Of a DNA stretch of 64,000 nucleotides, positions 23,613 to 32,082 are shown in pieces. The first letter of the stretch is position 1, and each line of letters starts with the position of its first letter. The DNA comes from CAZAPG01 sp964486935 (GTDB lineage: Bacteria; Chloroflexota; Anaerolineae; 4572-78; J111). The notes beneath the pieces are model-generated. The model worked only from the letters and a program-made list of their open reading frames with translations. It searched no databases and was not told the origin of the DNA. The stretch spans positions 62,001 through 126,000 of the forward strand of contig CAZAPG010000014.1 in NCBI GenBank assembly GCA_964486935.1, given 5' to 3'. The translations under genes were made by a program, and so were the position numbers.

Positions 23613-24218
23613 CTACTCAATTCCTTCCCGTTCTTTGATTTGGCGCAGAATATCGTGCAGGCCGGCCAGCGGCTGCGCGCCCGATACAAAATATTTGCCC
23701 TGTATCAGCGTGCCCGGCACGCCGTTGATGCCGTAAGCGTAAGCCTGGGCCACGTCCTGGTCAACCTGCGGGGCGTAAGTGTGGCTTTCGATGGCCTGGG
23801 TAAACTCGGCCCGGTTCAGGCCGACTTCCTGGGCCAGGTCGGCCAGAATTTGCAGGTCGCCAAAGTCGCGGTCTTCTACAAAATGGGCCTTGAACATTGC
23901 CTCGTGATAGGCGTCGCCAACGCCTTTTTCTTCGGCAAATTTGGCTCCTTCCAGCGCCAGCCGAGAGCTAACCCCCCAGCGATGAGTTTTCATCTGGATA
24001 TTAAAATGCTCCCGGGCCATTTGTTGAACGCGGGGCCAACTTTGGGCCACGCGCTGTTTGTATTCTTCGGGTACGGGCGGCGCGCCCCGGGGGCGCAGTT
24101 CAAAACTTTTCCAGGTGACTTCTATTGCTTCGGTTTTGGCCAGGTCATCCAAACTGGATTTCATCATGTAGCACCAGGGTCAAACAAAGTCGCTCCAGAC
24201 TTCAAATTTAAAGGGCAT
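23613..24218 (-). CDS. Probable selenoprotein: DsbA/FrnE-like thioredoxin-fold oxidoreductase with UGA-encoded active site (UPWC)
   Basis: Read with UGA as selenocysteine, the frame gives 201 residues beginning MPFKFEVWSDFV-U-PWCY. FrnE/DsbA-like proteins normally have CPWC exactly here, so the TGA at 24180-24182 replaces the first catalytic Cys (residue 13). Conventional gene calling starts at 24167 and loses the first strand and active site. The upstream ATG (24218) has AGGA 7-8 nt before it. A hairpin of 5 bp with loop GUU begins 20 nt after UGA (24147-24159), and its loop lies 25 nt away with G first, as in bacterial SECIS elements. The rest matches the family, with a helical insert and the cis-Pro loop GVPGTL. 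A nonsense mutation or sequencing error is the alternative. Confidence 0.8.
24147..24182 (-). promoter_or_regulatory. Candidate bacterial SECIS element with its UGA
   Basis: UGA at 24182-24180, then 25 nt to a GUU loop (24154-24152) closed by AUCCA/UGGAU. The distance and the G in the loop fit the known bacterial SECIS pattern. The stem is short (5 bp), so folding should be checked. Confidence 0.6.
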
Positions 24219-24233
24219 TGTTATCCTTTCTTA

Positions 24234-24902
24234 CTACGCTACCGGAGCAATGCAATCCGGCGTTTCATTTTGGGGATTATTGACCACCGTCGAGACAGCG
24301 TAGGCCGCCATCTCCTCGGCGGGGTAGGGTTTGAGCAGGGATTGCAGTAACGCCGGCTTTTGCTCCGCCGGGTCCAGCCACTGCTCGTAAGCGGCGCGTG
24401 GTAAAATTACGGGCATCCGGTTGTGAATTTTGGCCATAAACTCGTTCGGCTCGGTGGTGATGATGGCGCAACTGAGCACCTCGTCCCCCTGCGGCGAGTG
24501 CCACACTTCCCACAACCCGGCAAAGGCAAACGGTTCTTTTGATTCCAGTTGGATATACATCGGCGTTTTGGATTTGTCAGGATTTTTGCGCCACTCATAA
24601 AAGCCGTCGGCCAAAACCAGGCAGCGCCGGCGGCGGTAGGCCGCTTTGAATGAAGGTTTTTCGGCCAGCGTTTCGGCGCGGGCGTTAATCATCCGGTTGC
24701 CGATGCCGGGGTCTTTGGCCCAGGCTGGAATCAGCCCCCACACAAAAAAGTCAACCTTGTTTTGGCCGGTGTTGGCCACTACCGCCACCGGCTGCGAGGG
24801 GGCAATATTGTAGCGCGGCAACAGCTCCCGGGGCGGCTCAAACCCGGCAAAAGCTTCGGCCAGTTGTTGCTTGTTGGTGGTCAGGCTAAATCGTCCGCAC
24901 AT
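24234..24902 (-). CDS. SRAP / YedK-type abasic-site DNA-protein crosslinking protein
   Basis: 222 residues. Met is followed by the catalytic Cys2 (MCGRF), with Asn73 in NARAE, Glu103 in DGFYEW and His160 in HNRMP, all the known active-site residues of HMCES/YedK. These proteins bond covalently to abasic sites in single-stranded DNA and shield them. AAGGAG lies before the ATG. It ends 15 nt upstream of the selenoprotein start, so it probably heads that operon, with no obvious functional tie. Confidence 0.95.
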   Translation of the reverse strand: MCGRFSLTTNKQQLAEAFAGFEPPRELLPRYNIAPSQPVAVVANTGQNKVDFFVWGLIPAWAKDPGIGNRMINARAETLAEKPSFKAAYRRRRCLVLADGFYEWRKNPDKSKTPMYIQLESKEPFAFAGLWEVWHSPQGDEVLSCAIITTEPNEFMAKIHNRMPVILPRAAYEQWLDPAEQKPALLQSLLKPYPAEEMAAYAVSTVVNNPQNETPDCIAPVA

Positions 24903-24996
24903 AAGTTACTCCTTGCTATGCACTGATGTATTACGGTCTATATCATACCCGCTTCCGGCAAACAATCAAATATTTGCATGTTGCTCCCAAAATCAT

Positions 24997-25025
24997 TTGT
25001 CTGCGGGCAGCGAACGTGATACTAT
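24997..25025 (+). promoter_or_regulatory. Candidate promoter of the hydrolase-acyl-CoA synthetase gene
   Basis: TTGTCT, 17 nt, TACTAT. Transcription would start near 25032, which supports the ATG at 25101 over the TTG at 25035. Confidence 0.45.
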
Positions 25026-25100
25026 TGTTGGTAATTGGTAAAACCGGGTCCAATTGTCAGTCGCCAATCTAAAATCGCAAACCGGCTCAGGAATTTGAGG

Positions 25101-27623
25101 ATGAAAAAACTACGGGGTTTCAAACGCAGCGCCATCGAGTTGGATTTTAACCTGTACCGGGTTGACGTGCCCATTCCCGGCCTGGCCGACGCCAATTTAA
25201 GCGTCATCGACATTCAGCCCGAAGGGGTGACAGACACCATCATGTTTGTTCACGGCTATGCCGGCTGCGCCGAAACCTGGGAGCATCAAATTAACTACTT
25301 TGCCCGCTCGCACCGGGTGGTTGCGCCCGACTTGCGCGGCCACGGCCAGAGCGACGCCCCTCTCAGCCAGTACACCATGGCCGAGATGGTGGCCGACCTG
25401 CACGCCATCACCCAAACGCTCAATCTGCCGCAACAATTTTTTCTGGTAGGACACTCCTTTGGCGGCTCAATTTGTGTGGAGTACGCCAACGCCCACCCGG
25501 AACAGCTAAAAAAGCTGGCGCTCATTGCCACCGCCGGCGAGTACCCCACCCCCAAACTGGCGCAATGGGCAGTGCGATTGCCAACGGCGTTTTACCGGTT
25601 GTGGTGGGAGCGCCGCCCCCGCTGGAACGCCGAAATCCACGTGATGAAGCGGATGATGCTCAACAATATGCGCCAGTGGCGGGGCTGGCCGCTGCTCCGC
25701 AATATTCGCACACCCACCCTCATTATTACCGGCGAGCGCGACACCTACTTTCCGCGCTACGTGTTTGACGATGTAAGCAAAATGGTGGCCGGGGCCGAGG
25801 TGGTTGATGTTGGCTCGGCCAAGCATAAGGTGCAGCTAGAGCGCCATCAGGCGGTCAACCGGGCCATCGAGCGTTTTGTTTACGAGGGGCGGCGCGGCTC
25901 CTGGCGCGACCAGTTTACCCAGCCCGATTACATTTTAGATAGACGCCCCTGGCTGACCAGTTACGGGCAGGACACGCCGCCCACCGTTCCCATTCCGGGC
26001 CAGCCGCTCTATAAATTTTTAGAAAGCGCCGCCGAGTGGTACCCCAAACGCAAGGCCACAATTTTTTACGGCGCGCATCTGACCTATCAGGAGCTTAACC
26101 AGCAGGTCAACCAGTTTGCCCACACCCTGCACGGATTGGGGATTCAACCCGGCGACCGGGTGATGGTTGTGCTGCCCAACATTCCGCAAATGATAATTGC
26201 CTATTTTGGCGCGCTTAAAATTGGCGGCGTGGTGGTGATGTCTCACCCCGAGGCCGATGCCGGTCAGATAATGCGTCAGCTTAAGGAAACCGAAGCCAGA
26301 GTACTGGTCACCTTAAGTGATTTTGGCGGATTGGTTGAGGCGGTGCTGAAGGCCAACCGGGTAGAAAAAGTGATTCTGGCCGACATTCGCCAGGCGGTAT
26401 CAGCCGCAACCTACAGAAAATTGCTGGCCCGCTGGGGCATCGGCGAGACGGGCGGCGAGTCTCTGCTGGCCTATCCGCAGGTGGTTTTGATGCGCCAACT
26501 GATGGAGGACGCCGTGCGCACCCGGCCCACTATTCAGGTATCGCCCGACCAGTTGGCCGCCATTCTCTACACCAGCGGCACCACCGATATTCCCAAAGGC
26601 GTTTGCCTGACCCACGCCAATCTGGTGGCTAACGCTATTCAAACCCGCCACTGGATTAAAGACCTGAAATACGGCCAGGAGATATGTTTGGCGGTGGTGC
26701 CCTTAACCCACAGCTACGGCATGACCAACGCTATGAATATTCCGGTGGCGCTGGCGGCAACGATTATCTTGCTGCCCGTGTTTGAACTTGACCAGGTGCT
26801 GGAACACATTAAAACCCACCGGCCCACCATCTTCCCGGCAGTACCCTCGATGTATACGGCCATTAACCACGCGCCCCGTGTGCGCGGTTTTGGGCTGGAG
26901 TCTATCAAAGCCTGCGTAAGCGGGGCCGCGCCCCTGCCGGTTGAGGTGCAGGAAGAGTTTGAAAAACTCACCCGGGGGCGGCTGGTTGAAGGCTACGGCC
27001 TCACCGAAGCCTCGCCGGTAACGCACGCCAACCCGCTGTACGGCGTGCGCAAGGTTGGCTCCATTGGCGTGCCCATCCCCAACACCGACGCCAAAATTGT
27101 CGATTTGGTTTCCGGGGCCGACCTGCCCCCCGGCCAAATTGGCGAGCTGGTGGTCAAGGGTCCGCAGGTGATGAAACATTACTGGAATAACCCCCAGGAA
27201 ACTCAGGCCGTGCTCAAAGATGGCTGGCTCTACACCGGTGATGTGGCCGTGATGGATGCCGACGGTTATTTTCAAATTATCAGCCGCAAACGGGATACCA
27301 TCATGTCGGGCCAGTACAGCGTTTACCCCCGTGATGTGGAAGAAGTGCTGTACGAAAACAGCAAAGTGCTGGAGGTGGCTGTGGTCGGTATTCCCGCCGC
27401 CGGCCATGGTCAAAAAATCAAAGCCTTTGTGGTGCCGCGAGAAGGGGCTAATCTATCTAAAGAGGAACTGCTCGACCTGTGCCGCCGCCGCTTAGAGGCG
27501 TATGCCGTACCCTGGGAAATTGAATTTAGAGAGGAACTCCCTAAATCATTTATCGGCAAAGTACTGCGCCGTATGCTGCTTGAGGAAGAAACGGCAGAGC
27601 GGCCCCTGCCCACCGACCACTAA
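25101..27623 (+). CDS. Fusion of alpha/beta hydrolase and acyl-CoA synthetase (AMP-binding)
   Basis: 840 residues. The first 275 or so are an alpha/beta hydrolase: oxyanion HGYAG (51-55), nucleophile Ser119 in GHSFGG, acid near TGERDTYF, His near AKHKVQLERH. From about 305 an adenylating enzyme follows: TSGTTDIPKGV, GYGLTEASP, YTGD, the hinge SRKRDTIM and the C-terminal GKVLRR with the catalytic Lys. It would activate a carboxylic acid as acyl-AMP and then the CoA thioester, possibly after the hydrolase frees the acid from an ester or lactone. That coupling is inference. Its stop overlaps the convergent USP gene by 4 bp. Confidence 0.9.
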   Translation: MKKLRGFKRSAIELDFNLYRVDVPIPGLADANLSVIDIQPEGVTDTIMFVHGYAGCAETWEHQINYFARSHRVVAPDLRGHGQSDAPLSQYTMAEMVADLHAITQTLNLPQQFFLVGHSFGGSICVEYANAHPEQLKKLALIATAGEYPTPKLAQWAVRLPTAFYRLWWERRPRWNAEIHVMKRMMLNNMRQWRGWPLLRNIRTPTLIITGERDTYFPRYVFDDVSKMVAGAEVVDVGSAKHKVQLERHQAVNRAIERFVYEGRRGSWRDQFTQPDYILDRRPWLTSYGQDTPPTVPIPGQPLYKFLESAAEWYPKRKATIFYGAHLTYQELNQQVNQFAHTLHGLGIQPGDRVMVVLPNIPQMIIAYFGALKIGGVVVMSHPEADAGQIMRQLKETEARVLVTLSDFGGLVEAVLKANRVEKVILADIRQAVSAATYRKLLARWGIGETGGESLLAYPQVVLMRQLMEDAVRTRPTIQVSPDQLAAILYTSGTTDIPKGVCLTHANLVANAIQTRHWIKDLKYGQEICLAVVPLTHSYGMTNAMNIPVALAATIILLPVFELDQVLEHIKTHRPTIFPAVPSMYTAINHAPRVRGFGLESIKACVSGAAPLPVEVQEEFEKLTRGRLVEGYGLTEASPVTHANPLYGVRKVGSIGVPIPNTDAKIVDLVSGADLPPGQIGELVVKGPQVMKHYWNNPQETQAVLKDGWLYTGDVAVMDADGYFQIISRKRDTIMSGQYSVYPRDVEEVLYENSKVLEVAVVGIPAAGHGQKIKAFVVPREGANLSKEELLDLCRRRLEAYAVPWEIEFREELPKSFIGKVLRRMLLEEETAERPLPTDH

Positions 27624-29365
27624 CGGCAAACCAACACCGGGCGGCCGGCTTCGGTCAACACCTTATCAACCGCACTGCCCAGAACAAGGTCTTTTACCCG
27701 GCTGTGCCCGTATCCCCCCATAATGATGAGGTCGGCCCCGGCCTCTTCAGCGGTTGCCAGGATAATTTCGCCGGCTGAACCATTTTTCTGGACAAATGTT
27801 GCCTGTAAATGGTGTTGGTCAAGATACTGCTTCGCCTCGGCTTCCAGGCTGTTTCGGCTGGAGTTGTTATCTGCCACGGCCAGAACCGCCAAAGGCGTCA
27901 GCCATTGCTCCGCGATGTAGGCGGCCACGTAAAGCGCCTCTTTGGATTTAGAACTGCCATCGTAGGCCAGCAGGGCTTGCCTGAATTTTGCCGGCTGACC
28001 GGTAAGACCCACAATTGGCCGGGGGCATTGTTGAACCAGGCTGCGAAACTCCGAACTCAACCGGCTCATCAGCCCGGAACCGGGTGGATTTAACACCGGG
28101 GCCACCACTAAATCGGCCAGAGAGGCCCGCTCGGCAATTTTGTCAACCGCGCGCCCGGCCTCGATGGTTAGAACGCCCGAAACCCCGCTTATCTGGCAGC
28201 GCCGATTAAATTCATCCCGCAGGGCAGCAGCGGCAGGGGCCGCTACATCCCCCTCTGACGCAACCAGATGAAATCCCCACACCTCGCCGCGCTCGCGCCG
28301 GGCAATCTCGATGGCCTGTTCCAGGGCCGACCAATCTTCAGCCCGGCCCGTGATGGCGACCAGCGTATGAAAAAACAGGCGGCTTTGGGCCGGTATCGAC
28401 ATTTTTTCTTGCCGCCACTGGCCTGTTCTGGCCCGGGATTTGCCCCAGGGTTGGCTTGCCTGGAGCCGTGAGTTGTCTTTGGCAAGGGGATTTGCGCTCA
28501 ACAAGGTGGGGCGATGCTGAAGGGCTAAATTACTGAGCAGTTCGGTTGGCGTAATATCCCAGGCCAGGTTTTGCTTTAACATAGCCCTGTATTCAAACAT
28601 CCACAGATAAAAATCGGTTTCGGTGCGATGGGGAAACTCTTTCAGGACGCCTCGCTCCCGGATAATCTGCACCGTGCTTTGATAGACGCCATCATACCAG
28701 TAAAGCGCAGCCTCCTGGTATGAAATTTGGCTCCCGCGTTCGGAGTCTACCAAAAAACGATGCGCATCAATTTGGGCGTCAAGAATCCAGTATTTACCCG
28801 GCACGGTTACTTGCAAATCGGCCTCTGGCCGGTTAAGGTCAAGTTGGGTGCGGCGCAAAAAGTCGGCATATTCGGATTTCAAAATCAGGTCATCCGGCTG
28901 GTCCTGCGGCAGCAGGTTGACCTTTGTTTTCAATTCGGTAACGTGGGCTTTAATGTGGGTGGCTTTAAGTTGCCTGGCAACAGATACTCGATGGTTGCCG
29001 TCGGATACAAAATAAACCGCGCCAATCTGGTAAACCAGTATGGGAGGAATGTTGGCTAACCCGGTTTTTGTGACATACAGTTTTACGTTGGCCCAACGCT
29101 CCTGGTCGCTCTTTTTAAGCGGCAAGAAACTGCGCGAAAAATCCTCGTAACGGTCACAACTGCCAACAATCGAGTCAAGCGGAATTTCCTGGACGCCTTT
29201 CTTAACGCTGTCTCCCGGTTTCAGCATTTCGTTGACTTCATCAAAAGACAACAGGCTGGCCTTGCTGCCCTTAACCCGAGAGATGATTTCGCTCATTGCC
29301 GCCTGGCGGCGCGCTTCGCGAAAGTCTTGCAGGGCGCGACTCATCATCTGTTCATCTGGTATCAT
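27620..29365 (-). CDS. ParB/sulfiredoxin-like domain fused to two universal stress protein domains
   Basis: 581 residues. The N-terminal third has a ParB/Srx-like core with YFVSDGNHRVSVARQLK (DGNHR at 122-126). Such domains bind nucleotides and in some families hydrolyse CTP or cut nucleic acid. The C-terminal half holds two USP-type Rossmann domains; the last ends in IIMGGYGHSRVKDLVLGS and RPVLVCR, with the Gly-rich ATP-binding pattern G-x2-G-x9-G(S/T). I chose the start at 29365 because a GGGGGG purine run lies 4-5 nt upstream. The function of the fusion is unknown; a stress-regulated, nucleotide-sensing role is a guess. Confidence 0.8.
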   Translation of the reverse strand: MIPDEQMMSRALQDFREARRQAAMSEIISRVKGSKASLLSFDEVNEMLKPGDSVKKGVQEIPLDSIVGSCDRYEDFSRSFLPLKKSDQERWANVKLYVTKTGLANIPPILVYQIGAVYFVSDGNHRVSVARQLKATHIKAHVTELKTKVNLLPQDQPDDLILKSEYADFLRRTQLDLNRPEADLQVTVPGKYWILDAQIDAHRFLVDSERGSQISYQEAALYWYDGVYQSTVQIIRERGVLKEFPHRTETDFYLWMFEYRAMLKQNLAWDITPTELLSNLALQHRPTLLSANPLAKDNSRLQASQPWGKSRARTGQWRQEKMSIPAQSRLFFHTLVAITGRAEDWSALEQAIEIARRERGEVWGFHLVASEGDVAAPAAAALRDEFNRRCQISGVSGVLTIEAGRAVDKIAERASLADLVVAPVLNPPGSGLMSRLSSEFRSLVQQCPRPIVGLTGQPAKFRQALLAYDGSSKSKEALYVAAYIAEQWLTPLAVLAVADNNSSRNSLEAEAKQYLDQHHLQATFVQKNGSAGEIILATAEEAGADLIIMGGYGHSRVKDLVLGSAVDKVLTEAGRPVLVCR

Positions 29366-29774
29366 CTTTCCCCCCTGAATAGGTTGACCATCTGCCAAAA
29401 TCGCTACAATTGCAGGCGGCTCGTTGAGCAGTAATTCCAAATTTGGTAAGACCTGCCAGGTTTTCAAAGTTCTGACGGCCAAACACGTGATTTATGATTG
29501 TCGGGCAACTATTTTGCCAGGATTATGTCAAAAACCTGACAGGTCTGGATTTGAATTTGGAATTGCTGCTCATTTGGACAATAAGTTGGAATTACAGGAT
29601 TGAAATGTATACTTACTATGGATGCTGGAAACCCGATTGGCGACCTCAATTTTAATCTATCCCTGCTCAAGTAACAAATCAGATTCTATGCGCCAAACAT
29701 CAATTCTTTACCCAGCTTCAATCTGTGCTAAAATTTCAGGGTAATGCCCTGTCAGCTAATGGAGTAAATAGTCA
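29366..29774. other. Non-coding stretch, 409 bp, between divergent genes
   Basis: No supported ORF. A small palindrome ACCTGACAGGT lies at 29534-29544. A promoter-like pair TTGGAA, 16 nt, TATACT at 29586-29613 points toward the patatin gene. A second AT-rich element (TAAAAT near 29729) is closer to it. Confidence 0.45.
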
Positions 29775-30719
29775 ATGAAAAAACATCCCAAAATTGGCCT
29801 GGTGCTGGGCGGCGGCGGCAGCCGGGGGCTGGCCCACATTGGCGTATTAAAGGTGCTCATCAAAGAGCAAATCCCCATTGATTTTATTGTGGGCACAAGT
29901 ATGGGCGCGGTTGTGGGCGTGCTCTACAGCCTTGGCTACAATCCGCCCGAAATTGCCCAGGGCATCAGCCTGCTGCTGGCCGGCAGCAGTATGTTTAACG
30001 TCAAAATGCTCACCTCGCGCGCCCGCCAGCGCCGGGTTGAAGAGTCATTTACAGAGCATTTTGCCGGTAAAACCTTTGCCGACCTTTCAATTCCTGTCAC
30101 CGTGATGGCTGTAGATATGCGCCGTGGCCGCGAGGTGCGGCTAGTTGAAGGGCCGCTGGTGCCGGCGCTATTGGCCAGCAGCGCCGTGCCGGGCGCGTTT
30201 CCGCCGGTCAAGCACAACGGGATGGAACTGGCCGACGGCGGCGTCATCGACAGCCTGGCAACCCACGTAGCCTATGAGCGAGGCGCAGACAAAATTATTG
30301 CGGTTGACGTTTACCCGGAGCTGGATAAAGAAAACCCCTGGATTGACCCCATTTCGGCTATTATGGGCGTTCAACTGCCAACCGCCCTGTTTAGCACCAG
30401 CGGCAACGGCAATGATAAAATTCCCACGGCTGCGGCCTCTATGTGGCGGGCGGTGCGGGTGATGACCTGGCACCTGCACCGGCAGCGGCTAGAGGCCCAC
30501 CTGCCCGATGTGCTGCTGCGCCCCAACGTTGACGATTACGGCTCGCTGGATTTTAAGGATGTGGATGGCCCCATTCAGGCCGGCGTTGAAGAGGCCCAAC
30601 GCCAGGTTGAGTCGCTGCGGGCGCTGGCTGCCCCGGAGCCGGCTCCGCTGCGGCTGCTGCGCCGCCATTTCTGGAAACGCCGAGATAAAAACGGCTCCGC
30701 CCACACCGGGTGGCAATAA
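29775..30719 (+). CDS. Patatin-like phospholipase (RssA type)
   Basis: 314 residues. The oxyanion loop GGGGSRG (12-18), nucleophile Ser42 in GTSMG and the catalytic Asp154 in DGG are all present, so it should be an active serine-Asp acyl hydrolase on phospholipids. The protein has no signal peptide and is presumably cytoplasmic. The hemW gene starts 6 nt after the stop. A second patatin with a cyclic-nucleotide domain is at 37899; the cores share SRGLAHIGVLKVL. Confidence 0.93.
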   Translation: MKKHPKIGLVLGGGGSRGLAHIGVLKVLIKEQIPIDFIVGTSMGAVVGVLYSLGYNPPEIAQGISLLLAGSSMFNVKMLTSRARQRRVEESFTEHFAGKTFADLSIPVTVMAVDMRRGREVRLVEGPLVPALLASSAVPGAFPPVKHNGMELADGGVIDSLATHVAYERGADKIIAVDVYPELDKENPWIDPISAIMGVQLPTALFSTSGNGNDKIPTAAASMWRAVRVMTWHLHRQRLEAHLPDVLLRPNVDDYGSLDFKDVDGPIQAGVEEAQRQVESLRALAAPEPAPLRLLRRHFWKRRDKNGSAHTGWQ

Positions 30720-30725
30720 TTTTCA

Positions 30726-31931
30726 ATGACTGCTCACTCACCGTTGGGGCTTTATATCCACATTCCCTGGTGCCCCACCCGCTGTATCTACTGCGATTTT
30801 AACACCTATATTGATGCGGGCCGGTCGCTCAAGGCCCGCTATCACGCGGCCCTGCTGCGCGAAATAACAGAAGCGGCCCAGGCCCTAAACCACCCGCCGC
30901 TGGCAACCATCTACTTTGGCGGCGGCACGCCCACCACGCTGGCCCCGGAGCAGTTGGTTGAGCTGGTCGAAACGGTCAAAAACAATTTTGACCTGCACCC
31001 CCAAGCCGAAATTACCGCCGAAGCCAACCCCGGCGCGCTGGCAGTGGATTATTTGCGGGCGCTGCGGCAGGGCGGCATCAATCGTCTCTCGCTGGGGGTG
31101 CAAAGTTTCAACAATAGCGAACTGGCTTTTCTCAGCCGCCTGCATAACGCCGAGGCCGCTCGCCGGGCCGTGAAGATGGCTCGCGCTGCCGGCTTTGACA
31201 ACCTGAGCCTGGATTTAATTTTTAACCTGCCGCAACAAACCCTTGCCCAATGGCAATTTAACTTGCAAGAGGCGCTCAAACTGGAGCCGGACCATTTTTC
31301 CATCTACTCGCTCATCGTTGAGCCGGGTACGCCGCTGCACCGGCAAGTCACCCAGGGCGACACCCCCGCCCCGGACGATGATGTGGCCGCCGATATGTAT
31401 GCCTGCACCATCGACACCCTGGGCGAGGCCGGTTATCTTCAGTACGAAATTTCCAACTGGGCCAGAGATAATAACAACCTGCCCAACTGGCAAACGCCGC
31501 CACTGGCCTCGGCGCACAATTTGATTTACTGGCGCAACCAACCTTATCTGGGGCTGGGCGCGGGGGCTTTTGGTACGGTCAACGGGCAGCGGTGGGCCAA
31601 TGTCAAACGCCCGCAAGATTACATTGCTCGCATCGAGGCCGGAAATGGCCTTGGCCCGGCTCGCGATGAAAAAACAGTAGAGACCATTGGCCGGGAGACC
31701 GCCAGGGCCGAGCAGATGCTGCTGGGGCTGCGGCTGGTGCGCGAAGGCGTCGGCGCCGCCGAATTTGAGACCCGCTTTGGCGTGTCGCTAACAGCCCAAT
31801 ACCCCCAGGCTGTTGAATATGGCCTGAAACGGGGCTTAACCGAATGGGTGGAAACCCCCGCTGGCCCCCGCCTGCGCCTGACCCGCCAGGGCCGCTTTTT
31901 GGCCAACCAGGTCACGCTGCAATTTATCTAA
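30726..31931 (+). CDS. hemW: HemW-like radical SAM heme chaperone
   Basis: 401 residues. The radical SAM cluster motif is CxxxCxxC with Cys16, Cys20 and Cys23 (PWCPTRCIYC), followed by FGGGTPT and NRLSLGVQSF, typical of HemW/HemN. Placement of YIHIPWC at the very N-terminus favours HemW, a heme-binding chaperone, over the true coproporphyrinogen dehydrogenase HemN; many annotations confuse the two. It follows the patatin gene by 6 nt. Confidence 0.9.
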   Translation: MTAHSPLGLYIHIPWCPTRCIYCDFNTYIDAGRSLKARYHAALLREITEAAQALNHPPLATIYFGGGTPTTLAPEQLVELVETVKNNFDLHPQAEITAEANPGALAVDYLRALRQGGINRLSLGVQSFNNSELAFLSRLHNAEAARRAVKMARAAGFDNLSLDLIFNLPQQTLAQWQFNLQEALKLEPDHFSIYSLIVEPGTPLHRQVTQGDTPAPDDDVAADMYACTIDTLGEAGYLQYEISNWARDNNNLPNWQTPPLASAHNLIYWRNQPYLGLGAGAFGTVNGQRWANVKRPQDYIARIEAGNGLGPARDEKTVETIGRETARAEQMLLGLRLVREGVGAAEFETRFGVSLTAQYPQAVEYGLKRGLTEWVETPAGPRLRLTRQGRFLANQVTLQFI

Positions 31932-31956
31932 ATGGCGCTTCCCACCCTGATTACTG

Positions 31957-32075
31957 TATTTACAACGGAGTTCGACAGCCCCTAACGCCTTCGGCAACGC
32001 GAATGGAGTCCAGAGTTTGCTCTGGTGGTATGCCAAAGCAAGCTTTGGGACTCCATCCATCTATTTACAATGGAG
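31957..32075. repeat. Direct repeats (13/14) flanking a structured segment
   Basis: TATTTACAACGGAG (31957-31970) and TATTTACAATGGAG (32062-32075) bracket the cloverleaf-like palindrome. They could be a target duplication or a local tandem copy. The second copy contains the ribosome site of the uracil-DNA glycosylase. Confidence 0.45.
32003..32056. repeat. Cloverleaf-like palindromic element (three-way junction)
   Basis: Outer stem ATGGAGTC (32003-32010) with GACTCCAT (32049-32056) encloses two hairpins, CCAGAG-TTTG-CTCTGG and CCAAAGC-AA-GCTTTGG. It resembles REP-type intergenic elements and lies between hemW and the glycosylase gene. Confidence 0.7.
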
Positions 32076-32082
32076 CAAAAAT

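Noticed and set aside
23613..24167. Shorter conventional CDS starting at 24167
   Set aside because: It has no ribosome site and lacks the first strand and active site of the fold. Reading UGA as Sec restores both.
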